From Nereocystis luetkeana (taxonomy: Eukaryota > Sar > Phaeophyceae > Laminariales > Laminariaceae), in the NCBI GenBank assembly GCA_031213475.1, contig JARUPZ010000013.1, positions 8,021,338 to 8,085,337 of the forward strand: 64,000 nucleotides of DNA, in the 5' to 3' direction. Shown here in pieces: positions 11,930 to 23,939 of this stretch. Both the position numbers and the translations under genes were made by a program. How positions within the stretch are numbered: the stretch's first letter is position 1; each line of letters opens with the position of its first letter. The notes under the pieces were generated by a model that saw only the letters and a list, made by a program, of their open reading frames with translations, did not search any database and was not told where the DNA came from.

Positions 11930-12320
11930 CAGGGGTTTTCGCGGGTCATGACCCGACCCGCAGTCGGGTCACGGGGGTTTCAAAATGTCGCGGGTCTGGT
12001 CGGGTAGGGTCAAGTTTTTTTAAAATATCGCGGGTCGGGTCGGGGCCGGTCGGGTCATATCATTTTTCCATATCTCACGGGTCGGGTCGGGTTAGGTCAG
12101 GAGGTGTCCAAAAAGTCACGGGCCGGGTCGGGCCATGACCCGTGAGGTACGGGTCGTTCGCGGGTCGGGTCATCATGAGCAGCGATTTTTTTCCGGCTGA
12201 CCCGCACGTCCGACCCGCCGGTCTGGCCCACGGGTCAGTTTTTTCGCTAACGTGTGCAGCTACCTGCCGGAAAACCGCCTTTGTGACCCGCGGGTCCGGC
12301 ATTGTACAACAAAAAATGCT
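11930..12320. repeat. Subterminal GGGTC-word array (left end of hAT 1)
   Basis: Many copies of (C)GGGTCGGGTC separated by AT-rich spacers. The words run one way for most of the array and the other way near the extreme end (GACCCGACCCGC near 11950). Equivalent sequence occurs at 19735-20050. Such arrays typically lie just inside hAT termini, where transposase binds. Confidence 0.75.
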
Positions 12321-12799
12321 CGCCGTTTCCCGCCCAAAGGCTTCTCTCGTGCCGATACGTAGACCTCCGAGAGCATATCATAGCGTGTAGAAGAAGCACG
12401 CGCAAATCCCGGGTCGGATGAAGCCGTACGGCTGCTAGCAGTAGTATATTATTGTGTTCATGTTCACGTCCATCCATTTCCACAAAAAAATACGGCCACA
12501 CTCTCATGCAGGATGCAACAATGACAGCGGGTGTAGGAAGCCCGCGCTCGTAGCAGAAGCAGTAGCAGCAGCAGGCCCCGGATCCTCGCGGATCGCGGCC
12601 CCCGCTGTCAGATCCACTGCTTCAGTGCTTGCTGCTGGAGCCTGCACAACTAGGTCGCTCGTCGGGGCGCCAGCAGAAGCCATCGGGTCAGAGCTAGAGG
12701 GTCGACCCCGGGGGCCGGGATGTATCCGCCGGCAGAGTGCGGGTGTGTGCCTTTCGCCATGTCATCATCTGTCTGATCATCGTGGTCTTTTTTGAAGCG
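12321..12799. other. hAT 1 internal sequence
   Basis: No gene recognised. It contains a CAG-rich patch (about 12550-12580) and nothing resembling a transposase. Confidence 0.5.
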
Positions 12800-12807
12800 C
12801 ACACCAC

Positions 12808-12985
12808 CAGTGTTGTGAACCGAAAACCGAAGCTCGTTTTTTTTCGGTCGTTTTTTTAGGTCGGTTTAAATGGGGTTTTCCAACCGAAAACCGACTTTTA
12901 TATGTCGGTTTTTTGGTAGGAAAAAAAAACCGAAACCGGAAAACCGACTCGGTGTTTCTCGGTCGTTTTTTCCCCCAGTTCCCTA
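12808..12985 (+). repeat. Subterminal ACCGA-word array, left end of hAT 2
   Basis: Repeated AACCGAAAACCGAC-type words in both orientations, separated by T- or A-runs. The reverse-complement counterpart is at 19450-19603. Confidence 0.75.
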
Positions 12986-13379
12986 TTCCAATAAAGCCTT
13001 CATATCTGTATAGAAACCCCATTTAAAATTTTTGTATACGTGCGCCACACGCGACACAGCCAGCACACAGCCCATAGCAAGCACGCAGCCCATATCTCGC
13101 AACAGCATAGCAGTACGTATAAAAGAACGGCACACAGAAGCACAGCAGTGGCAGCATGCAGCAGCTGTCGCACAGGGCACAGAGCTAATGTCGAGTGCAG
13201 AGACGGCAGTGCTGGCTTCCCCGTTTGCAGCACTGCTGTCGCACTGCGGCAGTCAGTCGCCCTCTGCCTACAATAATGCTTCTTCGTCTTCACAGCCCCC
13301 CTTACGCAACGTAGATTTGCTCATGACTCATGGCGTTGGCTGTATGCTGTAAGTTGTGTCTTCCCAATAAAAAAAAAAA

Positions 13380-13575
13380 GTTTTTAATTGCAGCAAATAA
13401 CTGCTGTGTCTGTAATTAACAGGATATTTTCGGACTTCAGGAAGAAGAATCACTTCAGGATGAAACGTAAAACAACAGAAATTGCTGAAAATATACCAAG
13501 GAAACATTATTATTTGTTCTCGTTTCTGGGGTGGGTAGATATCACCACAAAGCACCACCTAGCGTTTTTTTTTGT
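13380..13575 (+). repeat. Inverted block inside hAT 2, left copy
   Basis: Reverse complement of 19110-19275 with moderate divergence. Shared landmarks are ATCCTGTTAATTA, TTTCATCCTGAA and GGTGGGTAGATA (inverted in the partner). Probably part of the long subterminal inverted region of the transposon. Confidence 0.65.
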
Positions 13576-16500
13576 GTCCTACGATCTCGCATCGCCTCTC
13601 ACCGCAGCAAAAACGAAATATCAAATTCTTACCCGCACCGCGAACGGCCGAAGTGGGTAAAACCCGTAGGACATTAAACGGCGACCTAGGGTCCTGAAAC
13701 CCCAAAAATCCCGGGCGCACGCCCATGGTCTTACCTGGAGCTGGCAATTAAATTAAATTGGCACGAGGCGCCAAAAAATGAGGGAGCAGCCAAACCACGA
13801 GGGAGCAAAGCGACCGAAGATATATTATGCGTATTATATAGGGGGGGAAAAGTTTCGTCTGTCTGTAACTAAAGTTGTGTTTTTTGTATTACTGATTGCG
13901 AGAGCTGTACGTAACCGATTTCCACACCCGTCGGCTTTCCCGTGGAACGTGTTTCGTCGCACAAGTTGTCTCGAGTTGGTCACTGTCGGAGTGCTGCTAT
14001 GGTCTTGGTGATGTTCTTAGAGCGGCAATATTTCGTTCGTATTTTCGGCTACGTTTTCTGTTAATGCACACGGCCTACGGCATGTAACAGACAAACTTGC
14101 TTCCTTTTTCTATCTACTGCTACTGGCCGACGATACGTGTACCTACAGCATATGAGTATGCTCACACTCGTCCACAACACAGATGCTGTGTACGTTTGCC
14201 TTGATGTTCTCTATCTTGATACACTTTTTTTCTTCTCGCCTTTCCTCTGGATGGTTTCAACAGGTCAAACGATGTTTTTCTGCTGCGATCCGTTCAGTTT
14301 GTCTGTAAGAACGCCACGAGCATTTACCGTGAGTAAGCAGCTAGCCCGACCGGGTGAAGTCAATAATTGATAACTACGTGCAGGTGGAAGAACGTGCAAG
14401 TGGGAAATCATCACCGGGTTGACAGATGTGCGCATCGCATCTTCTTTTGCACCTGGTACGTAAAAATATATAAAAAACTGTAGTTTCTCAAACAAAACGT
14501 ATTTTCATTTCGCTCGTGAGTCCTCGATTGGGGCTACGCGCCGGAGCGGTCTTCGTCGCTCACTGCTCCTACAACACCCATAAACATACACGCCCACTAA
14601 GTTCTTCACATTACATATGGCTCAAACGCACTCCGCTCTCAGAAGCTGTGCACCGCCCGTAGAGTCGAAAGTAGTTCGCAAGGCCAGCATGCTACATTTC
14701 TTGCGTATCAATCAAAACGCGTGAACCAAACGTTGACTGACAGAGAGCCCAAGACAAGAATCCAACCATCCTCGTAATATCAGCAGAGTGAAAACGTCGC
14801 CTACAAGTCGTGGCAGAATGCATCTCTGAAGCATATTGAGACAGTGCATATGCTGCACGCATCGTACGCCATAAGGTTTAATCTGAACAGAATTCTTCGG
14901 ATCGCCCGCACTCAAAATGCGGCATCATTGTGGCCAGGATTGCAACCCGCCTCATACATTTCGTTTCGGGCGCATACAACTCGCACTCCCTACTGAAATC
15001 CCAAATTGCTTTCGTCTCCTCGTGTCAATCCCGAGAAAGCTCGTCGGGTGCACAGCAGAAGAGCCACCTTCCACCCTCGTGCTGCTGCCAAACATGATAA
15101 TGGTAGTATTTCTATGCCTCCACTGCCATCTCATGCCCCCTGGCAAACGCGCGAAATTCTCGATGGCATAGACCACCGCACAGCCACCCTCTGCCGCCCT
15201 CTGATCTCGACCAGATTGATGTTCTGCATACTATCTGGGTAAACTGAAGGCCATCGACGATTCAAAAACCAAAACATTCGCCCCGAGTGGCATATGCGGG
15301 GCCTCGACTGCAGACGAAAGCGCGGCGGTTGGTCTTGATAGGTGCACCTTTCGCGCAAACAGCCCTTAGCGGTTCCCTGGTGTTGATGTGTCCGTGATGC
15401 CTGCGTCACCATCCGTGAGACATCGAATGTAGGAAAGGCTATATATTTAGCCCAAATGCAGCAAGAAAATTACCGGAACTGTACAGGCCCCCACTGGAGC
15501 ACCCGAACCTTTAAAGACGAAAACGGGCTGGATTGCACTCCCTGTTTGAAAAGTACGCCTCGAGGTGGCGGGCCTTGTTGCTCAAACTGAAAACAACGAT
15601 GTTCTTCACCGCTTCCATATCCGCGACGACATCGTGCTCCTTCAATTTTGCACCAATACAGCTAACCTCCGGTACGTGTGAATATAGCGATACCTGTCCC
15701 GTTCGATTGTTATGCCTTCATTGTCTTGGCGCCCGCCCTACTGGCGGAGGGGCTATTCCACTACCTCGAAGGTATATGGCAGAGGGTCGCCTCCACCACC
15801 GCGACGTTTTCTGTGCGGAATTTTGAAAAATAAAGATTGACCATTCCCAAAACATGCAAACTACTGCAGGCGCCGTGGCAAAGTAGGATACTGCATCTTT
15901 AGGAAACCTTTGGGCGCATGCACACTCCGACCGACGGCCGTGGCAGGGGAAACAAGAGTAATGGCACATTTCACATGGCACTCAGTATGATAGTACCTAC
16001 ACCCATATCGCCGGTACTGCTGACGCATACGCGGCACGACCTGCCGTACCCTACCTACTGCTTTGACACTGCACGAGAGGGCACAACGGTAGGCGTAGGG
16101 CTCACAGAGGTAGGTGGTGTGTAGCGATAGTCGCCACAAATAAGTAGGTAGAGGTCGGGTACGATCAAACCGCCAGTTTAACCTTAAATCTTGATACAAC
16201 GTGCGAAAAAAGAGCGACGAAAGAAGTGCCGGTGGCTACTTAATGCCAGTGTTGCTCACCTGTATCGGGATTTCCTCCCTATCCTTTCCATGAAAAACGC
16301 CGGCGTTCGCGTTCACACCAATAGGCCCTTGCTCTCCGTTGCCGTTCGGGACTCACCCATCGTGCACGCTTGCTCCCCCCACCTCGCCCCAAGTCCACAC
16401 CTGCGACGACTGGAGTGGCTTCAGCGCTGAGAGCTACGGTACCGTGGACTGTTTCACCCAGGAAGTTAATCCGGCGGCGAGGCGAGTTCCCTCTGCCGCA

Positions 16501-17050
16501 TCTCCCTCGCACATAACTCACTCGCCGCACGGAGCAGTTGCGGTGACCTTTCCTGCCCGTCATCACCAGCACCTTTGCCGTTGGCGTTTTCACCACGGCG
16601 TGTGGTCTTGGCACGTGGTTGAGCGTACAACTCTCATCACCCTCAGCCGGCGTGCCAGATCTCTGCGCCGATTCCCATGCATGACTATTGTCTACTACTG
16701 CTTGGTTTGTAGTCTTCCGTCAGCAAAATAACTCCCTCAGCAAGCAACGACTATGTTGGTCCTTCTACTCCCTTTCCGCCGTCGCCGCCGCTCCAAAGGC
16801 ATCGCTTTCGGCTGCAGGCATGACAATTGCACGACAAAACACCACGTGTTTCTTGTCAGTATGCGACACCACTTTAGCATATATATCTTATTTTTTTATT
16901 TTTGGGCTAGGCTCTGTTTTTTTTCATGTGAGACAGGGTATGTCCTACTCAACTTCCAGAATAAATATTGTCACATTCTTATCTTTGCCCAAATCTCGAG
17001 CCTGAACCTATCAACTCCTGTCACATACCGGACGAAGTTGCTTCCTCTGG
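13576..17050. other. Interior of hAT 2, no gene recognised
   Basis: Small open frames on both strands, none resembling a known family. I looked for hAT transposase hallmarks and for any other conserved enzyme motif and saw none. Confidence 0.5.
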
Positions 17051-17057
17051 TATCATC

Positions 17058-17571
17058 TAGAGTTGCACCCCTGCCTCAAAATTTAGAACCGGGTTCCCGA
17101 CCGGTTTTAGGGGACAGTTGAGGCGGAACCGGCACCGGGTACCCGGGTCCCGGCAGACACGGGTACTCGAGTTAACATAGACTATTTGCTCCCCTTTTAG
17201 CGTTTAAACGGCGGCGTGGTAAGGCGGACACGGGTATTCGGGTTACCATACACTATTTTCTCCCCGTGTAGCTTTAGAGCAGCGGCGTCGTAGGCAAGGC
17301 AGGTAATGTTAGGGGTATTCTCTATTATCGGTCTGTAGTCTGCAGGGGCGAGGGTGATAGTCTAGAGGCACAGCCGCTGGGGTGTAAATCAACGTATACC
17401 CCAGTCTCTCCGTATAGAACAATTGAAGGGTACCCGGGTACCCCGGTACCCGGGTACCCGGGGTACAGATACCCGCGGCTCCGTGAGTTGGACCGGGACG
17501 GTTCCGGTTCCGACGGTTCCGGGTACCCGCCACCGGGCACCCGGTTCTCAGTCAGACGGGGTGCAACTCTA
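17058..17571. mobile_element. hAT-like MITE 3 with GGGTACCC arrays
   Basis: TAGAGTTGCACCCC at the left end and its perfect reverse complement at the right end bracket 514 bp. The interior next to both ends is filled with GGTACCCGGGTACC-type palindromic words and CCGGTTCC words. The flanks GTATCATC (17050-17057) and GTCTCAGC (17572-17579) match at 6 of 8 positions, suggesting a decayed 8-bp target duplication. No coding capacity. Similar GGGTACCC subterminal arrays are known from plant hAT families. Confidence 0.65.
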
Positions 17572-17579
17572 GTCTCAGC

Positions 17580-18984
17580 ATACCGCCTGGTGTTGCACTA
17601 TTTCTAGAGTGAAAGAGATGCGTGAATGCCAATAGAGGAGCGTTCAAAAGGCGTTACATCATCAGTGCCAGCAGTACTGCCAGTACCACCACCCCTCCGC
17701 ATTGCTCTCAACATGGTATCGAACGACACTCATCCTTCGATTAATCATACCAAAACGCACAGCACGAAAATAGTACCGACCACTTCTCCTGTCACAGTTA
17801 GTGCTGCTGTTGTAGGCACATACATATATAACCAGTGCGGTGCCCAATAACTACGGTATGTGTTGGGCGGACTGTTGCGCGAGTCAATGCCGGTACACAG
17901 CCCGGTGCGTGCAGCGTTGATGCCAAGAAGTGCCTCGCACGCAGTTATATACCTAGTACCTGGTACAGCTATTATTACAGGGCCGCAGCTGTCATGCCAC
18001 TCTGAAAGGAAATGAAAGTATTTTTTTCGTATCCATGTTAATGTTTACACGCCACCTATACCAAGTATTTCCCTTCGGAAGGGCAACGGGTAATCTATTC
18101 GAGCTGTACAGTAGTAGTACCAGGTATAGCTAAGCCAATTATTCCTGGTTAACAGCTACTGCTGCTCTGGGAAAGGGAAGGGGACAGAAAAATAGGCGAA
18201 GCTTGTACGGTGCAGGCAATAAATACCGGTCCGTCCTGCCCAAGTAGTAGCGACAAGACGAGGTAGAGTCCGTACAGCAGTACACCGTTTGTGCCAGGTA
18301 CGCACCAACTACGAGTACGATTGCTGCTGGATATACCTCTGGTAGGTCGGCGGAGGTAAAGTCTACAGCAGCAGTGCTCGGCGTGCATACCCTGTTTCCA
18401 TCGCCACTCTTGTACAACAACACGACACTACAGTCACACGCACCTACCTGGTGTATAGACGTCTCCTCCGTTGTATCCGTCCGGGAGGCAAGCTGATGGC
18501 ACTCCAGTCTCCAACCCGACGAAGTGCCGCCTGTCGTAGGCTCTCATACGGCGACGGCCAAGGGCCGTCTTCATCGCCAATAATAGCTGATTGCTCACGT
18601 TGCGAAGATAAAACAACTCGTTCACCTGTGGCTTACCCACCCCTGCTTTACCTTTGTGCTGCTGCAAGCTTGCACTTCGGTTCCTACATCCCTCAGGCCG
18701 CGCCACGGCGCTGCAGCTGAGACGATAGTCCTCTCTTCTTGGGTAGACCACTTTTCATGTGAATGCGGTGCAAACAGTAGCGTGGACGGAGGACGGGATG
18801 ATGGGTTCCACCGCCACATACTCCCCGTTATGATCTCGATTGGTCACATCCCTCCGGTACTATGGGGTGTACTATGGGAACACCCTCCAAAGTTTTTTTT
18901 TGTTGTATTACTGGCATTTATTGTTTAAAAAACAAAATGAGACGCTGATTATTATAGTCTGTGTGTGTATTATTTATTTTTTTG
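17580..18984. other. Interior of hAT 2, right part, no gene recognised
   Basis: No recognisable protein. Two TACCWGGTA words at 17957 and 18118. Confidence 0.5.
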
Positions 18985-19064
18985 CTCATCCCATTTATTA
19001 TCTTTGCACATCTCTCTCTCTCCTTCCAACTCGTAACTCAGATCCGGGGTCACATAGCAGGCTC
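18985..19064 (-). mobile_element. SINE 3' fragment
   Basis: Matches the reverse complement of the last 80 bp of the tRNA-derived SINE family described at 61256-61573. The tRNA-like head is absent, so this is a 5'-truncated copy. Confidence 0.7.
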
Positions 19065-19109
19065 TGCACTATGGGGCTCCAGGTAAGATCATGGGCGTGC
19101 GGCCAAAAA

Positions 19110-19275
19110 TCCGGGAGGTGGTGCCTTGTGGTGGTATCTACCCACCTCCGAAACGAGGAAAATAAAAGTTGGCTTCCTTGGTATCTTTGGAGCATTTCCC
19201 ATTATCTCCGCATTTCATCCTGAAATTATTTCCTCGTTAAACACAAAAATATCCTGTTAATTATTGTTTACTGCA
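19110..19275 (-). repeat. Inverted block inside hAT 2, right copy
   Basis: Reverse complement of 13380-13575. It places symmetric sequence about 0.4 kb inside the right terminus. Confidence 0.65.
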
Positions 19276-19449
19276 CAATATTAGCACGTTTGACGGGCCC
19301 CGTCTGACGTCCCCGTATCATAGCTTATTATGTCGGCCTGTACCGTCTGGCGCCGCAGACGCAGGTACTGCAGGAGGGCCATTTGACACCATACGACCAT
19401 ATGTCACATTATTCCAACACATGCACATCGAACCGTTCGAAACACTGAC

Positions 19450-19603
19450 CATTCAATTAATTGGGTTTGACGAGAAACCGACCGATAAATCTTCGGTTTC
19501 GGTTTCGGTTTTGTTCGGTTCAAAACCGACCGAACCGACCGACGTTTTGGGGAAAAACACAAGAACCGGCCTAGCCACTTTCAACTTTCGGTTTACAACA
19601 CTG
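19450..19603 (-). repeat. Subterminal ACCGA-word array, right end of hAT 2
   Basis: CGGTTTCGGTTTCGG and ACCGACCGAACCGACCG words up to the terminus ACAACACTG. Mirror of 12808-12985. Confidence 0.7.
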
Positions 19604-19734
19604 CACACCACACAAGATGAAAAACCAAACACAAACAAACGTACGACATTTTTCGGAAAAGTACATGGGACCAAAGACCATCCAACCGACCAACGTACCA
19701 ACGTTTATATCTTTGGACCCGTGAGCTTTCGTCG

Positions 19735-20050
19735 TTGACCCGTGAGATATGTCATGGGTCCAGTTGACAGGACCAGTACGAAACCCGTGTCTCACGGGTC
19801 AATCGGAAGGTGGCGGGTCGGGTCGGGTCAGGAAGTGTTGAAAACATTGCGGGTCGGGTCGGGTCAAAGGGTTTTGAAATCTCACGGTTTGGGTGTGGGG
19901 TCGGGTCGGGACAAGATGATTTCAAAATCTCGCGGGTCGGGTCGGGTCAGGTCAACAAACATCAAATTGTTCGCGGGTCGGGTCGGGTCAACTGACCCGA
20001 CCCGAACCGACCCCACCCGTGAGGTTTGACCTGACCTGCGGAAGGCCCTG
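19735..20050. repeat. Subterminal GGGTC-word array, right end of hAT 1
   Basis: Copies of GCGGGTCGGGTCGGGTCA spaced by short AT-rich segments. The word orientation switches at about 19990 (ACTGACCCGACCCGAACC) close to the terminus. Confidence 0.75.
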
Positions 20051-20271
20051 AAAAAATCACACATACATCCAAAAGGGACGAGAGAGAAAAAAGTTTAAGT
20101 TAGGCAAGGAAGCAATCGAACGCAAGAAATCAAGAAGGGAAACACACAAGAGAATGCGCAAATTTTCGCATTGCAGGCTCCCACGCTTCGCGAGGGGTGT
20201 AGAACAGAGATGAGATAAAACAAAACAAGCATACGCACTCCGCCCCTAAGAGCACCAGGGAAGCAAAAAAG

Positions 20272-20715
20272 CAGGGTTCTTTACGGTGCGGTTTTTCCTA
20301 TCGGCTCGATGCGGTTCGGTGCGGTTAGCCGCACCGCACCGAACCGTAGGATTTTTGCCTCCTGGAAAACCGCACCACAACGCACCGTAGGTTTTACGAA
20401 ATAGGAAAACCGCCCCGAACCGCACCGAAGGATTAAAGAAATGACCGAACCGCACCGTTAGATTCCCGAGTTTCTAAAACCGCACCGAACCGCACCGTAG
20501 CATTTCCGATGTTTGAAAACCGCACCGAACCGCACGGTAGCATTTAAAACAAAACCGCACCGCACCGTAGGGGATTCACAATATATATCTGAAAACCGCA
20601 CCGAACCGCACCGTAGGATTCTGATTTTTGAAAACCGCACCGAACCGCACCGTAGGAAATATCACAAAGCCGAACCGCACCGTGTGCGTCAACGCACCGT
20701 GTGCGTCAAGAGACA
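20272..20715. repeat. ACCGCACCGAACC-word array, left end of hAT 4
   Basis: About a dozen blocks of AACCGCACCGAACCGCACCG followed by TAGGATT and a variable AT-rich spacer. The first 60 bp have the words in the opposite orientation (GCGGTTCGGTGCGG). Confidence 0.8.
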
Positions 20716-21740
20716 GTGACAAAAGCCGCTACATACAGTTTTTGACGGTGCGGTTACCTTGAAACCGTAGAAAAGCCGCCGTTCCATCGGTCGCGGAGAA
20801 CGGTGCAACAGGGTCACGGTTTCGCACGGCTCACGATGGTTTCGGCACGGTTTCGTGTCAAAAGTGATCCCGCTGGCGATCTTATTATGGTATTTCATAC
20901 CTGGTATGTTGAATATTTTTGTGGTTGAAACACCAAAAGAAAGTTATTTGTTTATATTTTAAAAATTCTGGTGTATTATACCTGGTATACTCCGAGTCCC
21001 CGGAAGTACACCTACCTGCCGGAAATAATAGGAAATAGGACATATTGGCTGGTATTGAAATACCGGGAAAAAATGGGTATCTATCTGTCAAAACTGAAAA
21101 AATATCAGAAACATTAGAGTGCCTGCGCATAATATTTTTGTGTACCAAGGATTTCCGTCGGAGATATATAGTCAAAATCGAAAGCCTTGTCCGTCTTGCG
21201 CACAATCGGAGACTAAAAATGGATTCTTGTGTTTTGAGAAATAGACACTTGCAGCAGCGGCAGCACTTTTGCAGCATCTAACGAGCAGGACCGGAGGAGT
21301 GCAAGCAGCATTACCTATACCTGTGCAGCACAGCACAGCAACAACAGCAGCAGCAGCAGCAACGAGCTGCATACCTGGTAAGCAGTAAGCAGCAGCCAGC
21401 ACCAACAGGCAGACGTTCGATCTAACTTGCGCTCCTCGATACTCGCTGGGCAAGCAACGCCGCCACGACGAGAATATCAACCCTCCTTCTTCTCCTCTCT
21501 ACCCGAGAAGGGATCGGAGCGGCGAAGATCACATAAACGTGGGGGCAAGGGTGCGCGCGCTTGCAGCAGCAGCAGCAGCAGCAGCCTCAAGCAGTAGAAG
21601 CGCCTGGCAACACCGCTTGCAGCAGCGCTTGCTTGATGTGGCCCTCATGCTTGCAGCAGCGTTTGCTTGCGGCAGCGCTTGCTTGCAGCAAAACTCGCTT
21701 GTGCAGCAGCTCTCGCTTGCGTTACGTAAAGCACCGAGAA
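20716..21740. other. Interior of hAT 4, left; CAG-rich patches
   Basis: No recognisable gene. CAG/GCA triplet runs at about 21335-21362 and 21560-21720. Three TACCTGGTA words at 20898, 20979 and 21372. Confidence 0.5.
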
Positions 21741-21751
21741 AAAGCGTCAGA

Positions 21752-21788
21752 AACCGTACGAAACCGCGGTTTTCGGTTTCGTACGGTT
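21752..21788. repeat. Perfect 15-bp inverted repeat
   Basis: AACCGTACGAAACCG at 21752-21766 is exactly reverse-complemented at 21774-21788 with a 7-base loop. It lies inside hAT 4 and resembles its word theme. Confidence 0.75.
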
Positions 21789-21897
21789 CATTCATACGGT
21801 GCATATAAAGATCAGCGGTTTCGTTATCGTGCCCCAATAAAAGCCGGAGAACCGTACAACACCGCGGTATAGTACGGTTTACAAGGCGCTTCGCTCC

Positions 21898-21919
21898 GCG
21901 GGCGGCCTACGCCGCCCGC
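21898..21919. repeat. GC-rich hairpin
   Basis: GCGGGCGGC, loop CTAC, GCCGCCCGC: a perfect 9-bp stem surrounded by CGCTTCGCTCCG-like sequence. Function unknown. Confidence 0.6.
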
Positions 21920-21939
21920 TACGCTCGCTCTGGAAGGAA

Positions 21940-23030
21940 AAAAGAACATCAAATTATGCGAAGTGACAGAGGTCCACGATTGAGTTTAGGTCGTAAATGC
22001 AAACCGGCGACTTGATAATGCGAAGAGTCCCGCCGCCATGCTTCAGGAACAAACAGCTCCGACGCCAGCTCGAATGCCATATATATATGCGCTTCGCGTC
22101 GCGGATGTCGTACGTACGTACATACTCCAGGTAGGATACTGCTGTCTGTACTTATTTTCTTCTTTCCATATATATGCTCTTATGTCTGTACTCGTATGTA
22201 GGAAGAAGGCGAAAGCACAGCACGGCACAGCAGCAAAAAAAATGAAAATGAAACCGAAAACTCGAAAAGGGAAAAAAATCCCCGTCCCCTCTCGTGTAAT
22301 AATTTTCTGCCTGATTGGAACACCTTGCACCCGGTCAAAAAGAAGGAAAGAAAAACATCGCACAGAGAGCTTCTCTCTCAGCCTCGTACGCCGTCTGCCC
22401 CTCTCGCGATTACCTCGCTACCGATTCGGTCCGGGTAAAGCTTTTATCACTCTCTGCCACAATCAGCCCCGTCGCCCGCCCCGCGTGAAGCCCGGTGCTC
22501 ACCGTGGCCGTCGTTCGCCAGCTCGATAACGTTGGTGTTCAAACTGCACACCTACCTCTTTCAACTTCAGCGTGGTCGCCAAAATAAGCACCGCTTGAAT
22601 AGTATCTTGCCGTCCTGAACGACCTTTATAAACTCGTACATACTGTATCAACAATCATAAATCGAAGCCAGACAAAGCCCGTTCATGCATCCCTCGTGTC
22701 TCGAGGCACACGCGACGCCAAGGCACGAAAGCGGCGACCGCGCTCCTTGCAACCCCCCATCTACCCGCCAGCACCCGCTGACACCCGCGACGGTCCCGCT
22801 AACACCCGCGACGGTGCCGGGTCCTCCCGCGATGCCGTGCTCGGAGAACACGCACGAACACGAAACGAAAGAAGAAAAAAGGAAGAAAAGGTCGAGAAAA
22901 CAAAGAACTGCTGGAAAGATCCGGCAAGTAATGAAAGGAGGCGGTTTGGAAGTAAGTGGGAGCTGTGAGAGGCCAGGGATGCACCAACCGAGCACGCTCA
23001 GGGGTTGTGATCTAAGTATGTAGTTCTTTA
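21940..23030. other. Interior of hAT 4, right, no gene recognised
   Basis: Open frames in this stretch are short and low in complexity. No conserved domain seen. Confidence 0.5.
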
Positions 23031-23084
23031 TATACGGTGCACCGTAGAGAAAAGCGTGTTTTGTACGGTTTTCCCTACCGGGCA

Positions 23085-23610
23085 TGGAACCGCACAGTAG
23101 AAAAACCGATTCAACGGGGAACCGAACCGAACCGGACCGTACGATATCCGATTTTCTAAAACCGCACCGAACCGCACCGTGGGATTTATCTCAAATCAGA
23201 ACCACACCGTAGGATTCACAATAATATCTGAGAACCGCACCGAACCGCACCGTAGGATTTATCTCAAAACCGAACCACACCATAGGATTCGCTTTATCTC
23301 AAAACCGCACCGAACCGCACCGTAGGATTTCCGATTATATAATATGGAAAACCGCACCGAACCGAAAAACCGATTCAACGGGGAATCGAACCGAACCGGA
23401 TCGTATGATATATCACTAAACCGAACCGCACCGTAGGATTTCCGATTTTCGAAATCCGCACAGAACTGCACCGTAGGATATATCTCAAAACCGAACCGTA
23501 CCGTAGTATTTACAACACCTGAAAACCGCTCCGAACCGCACCGTACGATTTACAATTATTTCAAACTGCACCGAACCGGACCGTAGGATTTTCGATTTGA
23601 AAAAACCGCA
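23085..23610. repeat. ACCGCACCGAACC-word array, right end of hAT 4
   Basis: Same blocks as at 20272-20715 and in the same strand sense, with spacing of roughly 40 bp. Ends with CCGCACCGTGCACGG before the terminus. Confidence 0.8.
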
Positions 23611-23939
23611 CCGTGCACGGACGGATAATAACCGTAAATATTCCTGCAAAAAAGAGACTAACCAGCAGAAAAGAAGCTAAAGGGAAGACGAAGCAAAGAA
23701 AAATCAAAAGCAAATACCTGGTAGCAAAAAGCAAAAAAGCCAAACGGAAGATACAAACAAAGACATAGAGAGGTACAAATGGGAACCTCCCGAGTAGGTT
23801 TAGCAATCTGGAAGAAAGGATCTTTACGGATGTTTTTGACTTGAACAATGGGTAACGTGGTCGGCACTTCGGAATCGTCGTCCGCAACTGGAACATTTCC
23901 TGGTTCGATGCAAACGCGGCGCAGACGCGTTTATATAAA

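Larger units (their letters stand above)
12808..19603. mobile_element. hAT-like transposon 2, 6.8 kb
   Basis: The termini are CAGTGTTGTGAACCGAAA (left) and, reverse-complemented, CAGTGTTGTAAACCGAAA (right), 17 of 18 identical. Both sides carry the exact 8-bp direct repeat CACACCAC (12800-12807 and 19604-19611). Subterminal arrays of ACCGA/CCGAC words occur at both ends, and a second inverted block (13380-13575 versus 19110-19275) lies further in. No hAT transposase (DDE core or C-terminal dimerisation region) is recognisable inside. Either the gene is lost or it is too fragmented by introns and mutation for me to see. It interrupts hAT 1. Confidence 0.85.
11930..20050. mobile_element. hAT-like transposon 1 (contains a nested hAT)
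   Basis: The left end is CAGGGGTTTTCGCGGGTCA. The right end reverse-complemented is CAGGGCCTTCCGCAGGTCA, about 75-80% identical over 20 bp. The flanks are AAACAATC (11922-11929) and AAAAAATC (20051-20058), an 8-bp target duplication with one mismatch, as expected for the hAT superfamily. Without the 6.8-kb element nested at 12808-19603 it is only about 1.3 kb and has no transposase, so it was non-autonomous. Both ends carry arrays of the word GGGTCGGGTC. Confidence 0.75.
20272..23646. mobile_element. hAT-like transposon 4, 3.4 kb
   Basis: Left terminus CAGGGTTCTTTACGGT. Right terminus reverse-complemented CAGGAATATTTACGGT (13 of 16). The exact 8-bp direct repeat CAAAAAAG flanks it at 20264-20271 and 23647-23654. 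Long arrays of ACCGCACCGAACCGCACCG lie just inside both ends. The interior (20716-23084) has no transposase that I can recognise, so it is presumably non-autonomous. Confidence 0.82.

Noticed and set aside
21890..21930. Bacterial terminator or REP element
   Set aside because: The GC-rich hairpin lacks a T-run and nothing around it is bacterial.
22038..22529. 163-codon plus-strand frame as a gene
   Set aside because: No family resemblance; lies in the interior of a hAT-like element.
20272..23610. CRISPR-like array of ~20-bp repeats with variable spacers
   Set aside because: Repeats are degenerate and internally repetitive, spacers vary in length, and the block lies inside a hAT-like element with an 8-bp target duplication in a eukaryotic genome.
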